Source: JAWLEV01 sp041685915 (GTDB lineage Bacteria; Chloroflexota; Anaerolineae; UBA1429). From it: DNA of 10,951 nucleotides. Positions 6,727 to 10,951 of the stretch are shown here, piece by piece. Made by a program: the position numbers and the translations under genes. Numbering within the stretch: position 1 is the stretch's first letter; every line of letters begins with the position of its first letter. The stretch covers positions 1 to 10,951 of the forward strand of contig JAWLEV010000086.1 of the NCBI GenBank assembly GCA_041685915.1. The letters run 5' to 3'. The notes beneath the pieces are model-generated. The model did no database searches and was not told the DNA's origin. It saw only the letters and a list, made by a program, of their open reading frames with translations.

Positions 6727-6926
6727 CTGTGATGTGTCATGGAGAAAAGGGTCAGCAGATGACAGGAGATGGGGGGTGTTTGGTGAAAGGCGCCGTTCAA
6801 AAAAGTCCCCGGCTGACGCATCAGGGTAGGATGGAGATATCAAAGGGGCAAAAGCACCAAGTTTTTGAATGGTTCATTCCCTCCTTAAAACTCGTCGAGC
6901 ATTTACCATTCAAAGTTTACACATAT

Positions 6927-6955
6927 ATTATATACACAAAAGCGGCAGACGTCAA
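6927..6955 (-). promoter_or_regulatory. Strong sigma-70 promoter reading towards carD
   Basis: On the minus strand, TTGACG (6950-6955, five of six) is followed after exactly 17 bp by a perfect TATAAT (6927-6932). Transcription would start near 6920. It sits about 30 bp beyond the end of the sulfotransferase-like gene and about 420 bp before carD, in an AT-rich island. It is the best candidate for the carD promoter, or for an unannotated small RNA in between. Confidence 0.65.
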
Positions 6956-6983
6956 AAAGGTTCTGGACAGGGAGCGTCTGATT

Positions 6984-7613
6984 CTACTTTCTCTGCCGGT
7001 ACAGTGTGGGGTCGATGACCTCGCACATGGCTTGCTCGTCGAGATCTCTCCTCAAGAAGCCATTGACGATGGTGGCTTTATGGGTGGGCTCCTCTATGGT
7101 CTCATTGTAACTGACATAGAGCACGTCCATGTGGGGCTGTTGGTTCAGCCATCGTTTGCTCTGTTCCAGGTGCTTTTCGAAAAGCGATCGCATCTTTTCA
7201 TCGTCCACGCTATCCGTCGGTTTGCCTTGCCGCACGAGCATGCGCTTTTGGGAGGCCAACACCTCATCCAGATGTCGCTCCATGAATATCACTTTGTAAA
7301 CATATTCTTGGGGAAGGTGCTCCAGGAGGCTGGATATGACCTTGACCGCCCTTCCTACGGCTTCTTTCACCCATGCTTTATCATGTTCAAGGGCCTTGAC
7401 CCTCTCAAACTCGTAATAGCCCTTGGGATTGTCCTCATTGGCCTCTCTCACCCCATCGGTCAAGATGGGCATGCCACCCGCTTTCAGCATACGCATCATC
7501 ATGGATGTTCCGGAGCGGGGGAGCCCCGATACGACGACGACATCGGGTTGCCGTGCATCTGTTCCTCCCTTTTTTCCTCCGAATAGGTCATCGAGTATTC
7601 CCGATAGTCTCAT
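6984..7613 (-). CDS. Sulfotransferase-like P-loop protein
   Basis: 209 residues. Near the N-terminus, VVVVSGLPRSGTSMMMRML (25-43) is the 5'-phosphosulfate-binding loop of PAPS-dependent sulfotransferases. Further on, MERHLDEVLAS gives an Arg113 and Ser121 eight residues apart, the spacing of the 3'-phosphate-binding residues in the family. The segment DNPKGYYEFERVKAL (61-75) is typical of short bacterial relatives. There is no signal peptide or membrane segment, so it should be cytosolic. The acceptor is unknown, and a nucleotide-binding protein that is not a true sulfotransferase is possible. The start ATG at 7611-7613 has AAGGAT upstream. It is divergent to a sulfatase-fold gene, which suggests but does not prove a shared substrate. 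The last residues before the stop are basic (LYRQRK). Confidence 0.78.
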   Translation of the reverse strand: MRLSGILDDLFGGKKGGTDARQPDVVVVSGLPRSGTSMMMRMLKAGGMPILTDGVREANEDNPKGYYEFERVKALEHDKAWVKEAVGRAVKVISSLLEHLPQEYVYKVIFMERHLDEVLASQKRMLVRQGKPTDSVDDEKMRSLFEKHLEQSKRWLNQQPHMDVLYVSYNETIEEPTHKATIVNGFLRRDLDEQAMCEVIDPTLYRQRK

Positions 7614-7784
7614 ATCTCTTATCCTTTTATCGAACGTGTGCGTATCTCGATTCCCCGCTTTGCGCGGGAAGCGTCAACCATGTTCGCGGCGTTTGCGTGT
7701 GCGAATTCCCCTCGCAGATTGTACCAGTAGCCACGTATGACGTAAAACCTTTTGCATTTCTGCGCGAGGGACCATGGTATGATT

Positions 7785-7813
7785 TTGACATTCTCTATAT
7801 CTTCTGTTAAACA
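7785..7813 (+). promoter_or_regulatory. Candidate promoter for the sulfatase-fold gene
   Basis: A perfect TTGACA (7785-7790) lies 17 bp before TAAACA (7808-7813), which matches only three of six -10 positions. The first start codon is 50 bp further on. The -35 is convincing and the -10 is not. Confidence 0.35.
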
Positions 7814-7835
7814 TGGGGTGGATATGTTGTCGTAT

Positions 7836-7864
7836 ATTATAGGCTGACGTGGGCCACTTGTGAG
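7836..7864 (-). promoter_or_regulatory. Candidate promoter for the sulfotransferase-like gene
   Basis: On the minus strand a perfect TATAAT (7836-7841) lies 17 bp after CTCACA (7859-7864, four of six). Transcription would start near 7829, leaving a leader of about 215 nt. It overlaps the promoter region of the divergent gene, so the two could interfere. Confidence 0.35.
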
Positions 7865-9456
7865 TGCGGGATATGCATGCTGTTGAATATAAGCCGAACA
7901 TAGTCTTTGTCGTATTGGATACCCACCGCTGGGATCGCCTGGGCTGCTATGGTTATTCGCGGGGGACATCTCCTAACCTGGATGCCTTTGCCAAGGGAGC
8001 GACCCTCTTTGAGAATGCCATCGCTCCGGCGCAGTGGACAATTCCCTCCCATGCTTCCATGTTCACCGGTGAGCCCGCCAGCGTTCATCTGACGTTGCAG
8101 GCGAACGATGTACTCCCCTCTCCCTTTACCACGCTGGCTGAGCGATTGCGCGTCATGGGCTACCGCACGGTCGGCTTTTGCAACAATCCTTTGGTGGGGG
8201 TGCTCGATAACGGGCTCCGCCGGGGATTCGAGACATTCTACAACTATGGCGGCGCCGTGCCCTTGGTGCGCTCCAGGCCCTTGACTCCCTCGCTGGAACC
8301 TCTTCGTCGCGTTGGAGAGTTCGTCTCCGACGTCTTGCGCCGCGTGACATCTCCTATTCAGAAAGCCTTTGCCAACTCGGCGGGGCTTTTTCGCGGTGCA
8401 CTGGATCCATTCTGGGTGCGTATTTGGACGCAGGTGGCCAATTTCAAGGGCGACACCTCACGCTCTATTCGTGACGTGGTGCATTTTATTGAGGATCATT
8501 TCTCGCGGCAGGATGGCGTTCCCCATTTTCTGTTTCTCAATCTCATGGAGACCCATGCGCCCTATTCCGTGCCCTGGCGCTATGCCCGGCAATTCGCTCC
8601 CCTGTCGAGGAGGGATAGGAAGGCGCGGCGCTTTCTGCGCTGTTTCAATGCGCAAGCCCTTGATTGGTTCACGCCTTTGGAAATGCCCCTTTCCCCTGTG
8701 GAGGAAAGGGCGCTGAGCCAGATGTATGATGCCGAGGTGGCCTATCAGGATCACCTCCTCGCTGACCTGCTTGCCCTGCTCGATCAGCAGGAACGCCGTC
8801 AGGATACCATGGTCGTTTTCGTGGCTGATCATGGGGAGATGTTGGGAGAACACCAGTTCATGGGCCATGGATTTGGCGTCCATCAGGAGTTGATCCGTGT
8901 TCCCCTGCTCATCCGCTTCCCCGAACAGGGGGAAGGGGAGCGAATTTCCGCTCCCATGTCCACGCGGCGTCTTTTTCATACTGTTTTGGATGTCGCTGGC
9001 GTGGAGGAGGTACAGATGGCCTGTGGACGATCCATACCCGTCAGAGAGGAACGTCTGGCGCGAGGTGTCGGAGATGATGTCGCCGATGCGCCGGTGGTTT
9101 TCAGCGAGGCCTATCCCCCCGAGTTTGCCCTCAAGGCCATGGAGACCGAAAAGCCGACGGTGATCGAACGGATGCATTGTCGGGCTACCTATCGGGCGGC
9201 AATCGAGAGAGCGTACAAGTTCATCGATATCGAGGGGGTAAAGGAGAACCTATTCTCTCTTTCTCAGGATCCGGCTGAGGAGGCTCCCTTGCCAGAGACC
9301 CTGCATGCCGAGGGAATGCGGCAGTTGAGGGAACGATTGAAGGCCTTTTTACAGGACGCGGTGGCCCGCAGACCTCAACTGCAGGGACGGCAGACCGCGA
9401 GCGCCGAGGATGGCGCCCTGCGACAGCGCCTCCGTCACCTCGGATATATGGAATAG
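7864..9456 (+). CDS. Sulfatase-fold (alkaline phosphatase superfamily) hydrolase or transferase
   Basis: 530 residues from GTG 7864; an ATG at 7873 (residue 4) is an equally good start, and neither has a strong ribosome binding site. The fold is clear: an N-terminal metal site in VVLDTHRWDRLGCYGY (16-31, Asp19 and Asp24), the nucleophile region APAQWTIPSHASMFTG (54-69), METHAPY (228-234), YDAEVAYQD (288-296), and the second metal site FVADHGEMLGEH (319-330, Asp322 and His323). In formylglycine sulfatases the nucleophile is Cys or Ser in (C/S)xPxR. Here it is Thr59 in TxPSH, with His63 in place of Arg. That argues against formylglycine chemistry and fits phosphodiesterase or phosphotransferase relatives that use Thr directly. 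There is no signal peptide or membrane segment, so it is probably cytosolic. The substrate is unknown. Confidence 0.82.
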   Translation: MRDMHAVEYKPNIVFVVLDTHRWDRLGCYGYSRGTSPNLDAFAKGATLFENAIAPAQWTIPSHASMFTGEPASVHLTLQANDVLPSPFTTLAERLRVMGYRTVGFCNNPLVGVLDNGLRRGFETFYNYGGAVPLVRSRPLTPSLEPLRRVGEFVSDVLRRVTSPIQKAFANSAGLFRGALDPFWVRIWTQVANFKGDTSRSIRDVVHFIEDHFSRQDGVPHFLFLNLMETHAPYSVPWRYARQFAPLSRRDRKARRFLRCFNAQALDWFTPLEMPLSPVEERALSQMYDAEVAYQDHLLADLLALLDQQERRQDTMVVFVADHGEMLGEHQFMGHGFGVHQELIRVPLLIRFPEQGEGERISAPMSTRRLFHTVLDVAGVEEVQMACGRSIPVREERLARGVGDDVADAPVVFSEAYPPEFALKAMETEKPTVIERMHCRATYRAAIERAYKFIDIEGVKENLFSLSQDPAEEAPLPETLHAEGMRQLRERLKAFLQDAVARRPQLQGRQTASAEDGALRQRLRHLGYME

Positions 9457-9471
9457 CCCCTTTACGAAGCG

Positions 9472-9491
9472 AGCGGCGGATTCGCCGTTTT
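9472..9491 (+). terminator. Rho-independent terminator of the sulfatase-fold gene
   Basis: Stem CGGCG/CGCCG (9474-9478 with 9483-9487) around a GATT loop, extendable by a G-T and an A-T pair, runs straight into TTTT (9488-9491). It begins 16 bp after the stop codon. Confidence 0.6.
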
Positions 9492-9536
9492 ACTCCCCAC
9501 TTTTGTGCAAAATGATGAGTATTCTGAAGCACTTGC

Positions 9537-9555
9537 CGGGTCAAAAACCCCGTTT
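9537..9555 (+). terminator. Weak second hairpin downstream
   Basis: CGGG (9537-9540) can pair with CCCG (9549-9552) across an A-rich loop, followed by TTT. It may be a backup terminator; the stem is only 4 bp. Confidence 0.25.
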
Positions 9556-9637
9556 CGTCCTCCCTTGAGTATCCAGCGGCACATCCTCTCTTCAGTCCCT
9601 CTCATGTGAGAATACGGATCGGATCGCCAATAGCCCT

Positions 9638-9667
9638 TTGACCCCCCTTTCTCCCGCCATGTATAAT
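9638..9667 (+). promoter_or_regulatory. Sigma-70 promoter of the enolase-superfamily gene
   Basis: TTGACC (9638-9643, five of six) and a perfect TATAAT (9662-9667) are separated by 18 bp. Transcription should start near 9674, giving a 70-nt leader to the ATG at 9746. No clear operator palindrome is seen around it. Confidence 0.75.
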
Positions 9668-9745
9668 GCACGGGATGCACGAGCAGGGGGATGTTCCCTT
9701 TTTGCTCATCAGTTTCCTTTATTCTCTAGATGATGGAGCGAGGAT

Positions 9746-10903
9746 ATGCCAGCGATCAAGGATGTGGAATTTCGTGAATTCTCCGCCAGACACCACAATG
9801 CGGAGCGCAACTGGCTCGTGGTCAAGCTCAATACCGATGATCCCCGGATCTATGGGCTGGGCGACGCGAGTCCCATGGAGAACGAGGAGCAGGTCAAGGG
9901 ATTGGTGACCGACTTGGTGGAAAAGTACTTGGCGGGCCAGGATCCCCTCGATTCGGAGGTCCACTGGACGACCATGTATCAGGATCCCCACGGACGAGGA
10001 GGGCGCCTGACCACCACGGCCCTCTCGGGACTCGATATCGCCCTGTGGGATATCAAGGGCAAGATACTCGACAGGCCCGTTTACCAGCTACTCGGCGGGG
10101 CGCAGCGTGAGAGGATGCGCGTCTACGCCAACGGCTGGTATACCAATCCCGGCACGCCGGAGCAGAATGCCGAGGAGGCCAGACGGGTGGTAGAGATGGG
10201 CTACGACGCGCTAAAGTTCGACCCCTTTGGCCAGCGGAACTATTACAAGATCTCCCTCGAGGAGGCAGAACTCGCCGAGGCGCGGGTGGCCGCCGTACGC
10301 GAGGCGGTGGGACCGCACGTGGATATCCTGGTCGAGGCCCATGCCAAGTTCGACGTCATGAACGCCATCCAGTTGGGCAAGCGTATGGAACCCTACCGTC
10401 CCCTCTTTTACGAGGAACCGGTATCCCAGGAGAACCTCTCCGAGTTGCTGGAAGTACGGCGCAAGGTGGATATCCCCATCGCCACCGGGGAACGCCTCTA
10501 TACCAAATTCCCCTTCGCCCAGATCGTGGAGGCCCATGCGGCGGACGTGCTCCAGCCCGACATCGCCAACGCTGGCGGGATCACGGAATTGAAAAAGATT
10601 GCTGCCATCGCCGAGGCTAAGCACATCACCATGGCCCCACACAACGTATGCTCCCCCGTTGGCGCTCAGGCGGAACTCCATCTTGACGCCTCCCTGGTCA
10701 ACTTTGAGATACAGGAATACCACGCCGAGTTCTATACGGAGCACTATTTCACCGTGTTTCGGGGACTTTCACGTCCCGTAGAGGGCTATGTCACCCTGAG
10801 CGACGCGCCAGGGCTGGGACTGGAGATCGACGAGGACGAGATCGCCGCCCATCCCCCTCTGGAGGAGGTGACGGCGCGGGGCGGCACCATCAGGGGCATC
10901 TAG
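9746..10903 (+). CDS. Mandelate racemase/muconate lactonizing enzyme family protein, probably a sugar-acid dehydratase
   Basis: 385 residues, a normal length. The start ATG follows GGAGCGAGGAT. The N-terminal capping domain (about 1-120) ends in the conserved ALSGLDIALWDIKGK segment (92-106) and YQLLGG. The barrel then shows ALKFDPFG (Lys157), LVEAHAKF (Glu197, His199), FYEEPV (Glu223), ATGERL (Glu249), QPDIANAGG (Asp272) and MAPHNVCSP (His299). Glu197, Glu223 and Glu249 are the likely Mg ligands, and His299 with Asp272 forms the general acid/base dyad. This is the mandelate racemase subgroup pattern. The ExH at the first ligand resembles the DxH of galactonate dehydratase, in which the His also takes part in catalysis. 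It most likely dehydrates an aldonate to a 2-keto-3-deoxy acid, but the substrate cannot be named. It has its own promoter and no catabolic partner in view. Confidence 0.88.
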   Translation: MPAIKDVEFREFSARHHNAERNWLVVKLNTDDPRIYGLGDASPMENEEQVKGLVTDLVEKYLAGQDPLDSEVHWTTMYQDPHGRGGRLTTTALSGLDIALWDIKGKILDRPVYQLLGGAQRERMRVYANGWYTNPGTPEQNAEEARRVVEMGYDALKFDPFGQRNYYKISLEEAELAEARVAAVREAVGPHVDILVEAHAKFDVMNAIQLGKRMEPYRPLFYEEPVSQENLSELLEVRRKVDIPIATGERLYTKFPFAQIVEAHAADVLQPDIANAGGITELKKIAAIAEAKHITMAPHNVCSPVGAQAELHLDASLVNFEIQEYHAEFYTEHYFTVFRGLSRPVEGYVTLSDAPGLGLEIDEDEIAAHPPLEEVTARGGTIRGI

Positions 10904-10951
10904 CGCGATCTGAGAAGGAGAGTGAAGTGAAAGTTGAGGGAAAGGAATGAG
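10904..10951 (+). promoter_or_regulatory. Possible ribosome binding site and start of a further gene
   Basis: After the dehydratase stop the purine-rich tail contains AAGGAG (10915-10920) and GAGG (10936-10939), and an ATG at 10947. The GTG codons at 10922 and 10928 run quickly into stops. A downstream gene in the same operon is plausible, but only two codons are visible. Confidence 0.3.

Larger units (their letters stand above)
6497..6983. other. Non-coding stretch: probable carD leader and regulatory region
   Basis: 487 bp between carD and the sulfotransferase-like gene, both on the minus strand. I see no convincing gene. A minus-strand open frame (6442-6843) would need a TTG start without a ribosome binding site and would overlap the carD start. 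The stretch contains a minus-strand promoter, a duplicated 21-bp hairpin element, two other small inverted repeats and an AT-rich segment at about 6895-6940. Transcription from the promoter would produce a leader of about 420 nt before carD. Confidence 0.55.

Noticed and set aside
6442..6843. A 133-residue open frame on the minus strand upstream of carD
   Set aside because: It needs a TTG start without a ribosome binding site, overlaps the carD start in another frame and resembles no known family. The GHPFR(I/V)A repeat in it is kept as an alternative in the findings.
6729..7586. A 285-residue open frame on the plus strand
   Set aside because: It is the complement of the sulfotransferase-like gene, which has the P-loop and Arg/Ser phosphate-binding motifs.
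7651..7670. Bulged GC-rich hairpin (TTCCCCGC / GCGCGGGAA) in the divergent spacer
   Set aside because: There is no T-run, and it lies upstream of both flanking genes, so it is not a terminator. One weak stem alone does not support a riboswitch or RNA gene.
7864..9456. Annotation as a true arylsulfatase
   Set aside because: The nucleophile position is Thr, which cannot be converted to formylglycine, and the following Arg is His. The fold is supported but the activity is not.
1..10951. Mobile element, CRISPR array, toxin-antitoxin or phage-defence island
   Set aside because: No transposase, integrase, terminal inverted repeats, regularly spaced repeats or defence domains were seen. The accessory-looking features are explained by ordinary metabolic and surface genes.

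Overview
The window looks like a chromosomal segment of a GC-rich bacterium, most likely a member of the Chloroflexota. This is an inference from gene style: a CarD/CdnL regulator, a short P-loop sulfotransferase, an enolase-superfamily sugar-acid dehydratase, and a glycosidase-like/O-antigen-ligase fusion. No rRNA or marker gene fixes the lineage. There is no transposase, integrase, CRISPR array or tRNA that I can see.

Layout, left to right. (1) Positions 2-124 hold the 3' end of a flavin oxidoreductase of the old-yellow-enzyme type, with a four-cysteine cluster. (2) Positions 180-3137 hold a 985-residue membrane protein. A TIM-barrel glycosidase-like domain sits on the outer face and is fused to an O-antigen ligase/polymerase-like domain. 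Both catalytic glutamates of the glycosidase fold appear to be replaced. (3) Positions 3151-5856 hold a ferrous iron uptake operon, feoA-feoB-feoC. It has a near-consensus sigma-70 promoter whose -10 box lies inside a DtxR/IdeR-like palindrome, and a related half-conserved copy 38 bp downstream. (4) A perfect 13-bp hairpin at 5892-5921 lies between the convergent feo operon and carD. (5) carD, on the minus strand (5978-6496), is preceded by about 490 bp without a convincing gene. That stretch holds a strong minus-strand promoter (6927-6955), two copies of a 21-bp hairpin-forming element 105 bp apart, and a Shine-Dalgarno sequence inside a small hairpin. (6) A sulfotransferase-like gene (minus, 6984-7613) and a sulfatase-fold gene (plus, 7864-9456) diverge from a shared 250-bp spacer. 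(7) A terminator, then a clear sigma-70 promoter (9638-9667), precede an enolase-superfamily dehydratase (9746-10903). The last bases may hold the ribosome binding site and start codon of a further gene.

How the genes fit together. FeoA, FeoB and FeoC form one physiological unit for Fe(II) import, probably shut off when iron is plentiful by a DtxR-family repressor encoded elsewhere. The O-antigen-ligase fusion is a candidate for surface polysaccharide assembly. The sulfotransferase-like and sulfatase-fold genes could also act on surface or extracellular polymers, but the latter has Thr rather than Cys/Ser at the nucleophile position, so it is unlikely to be a formylglycine sulfatase. The remaining genes look like independent transcription units.
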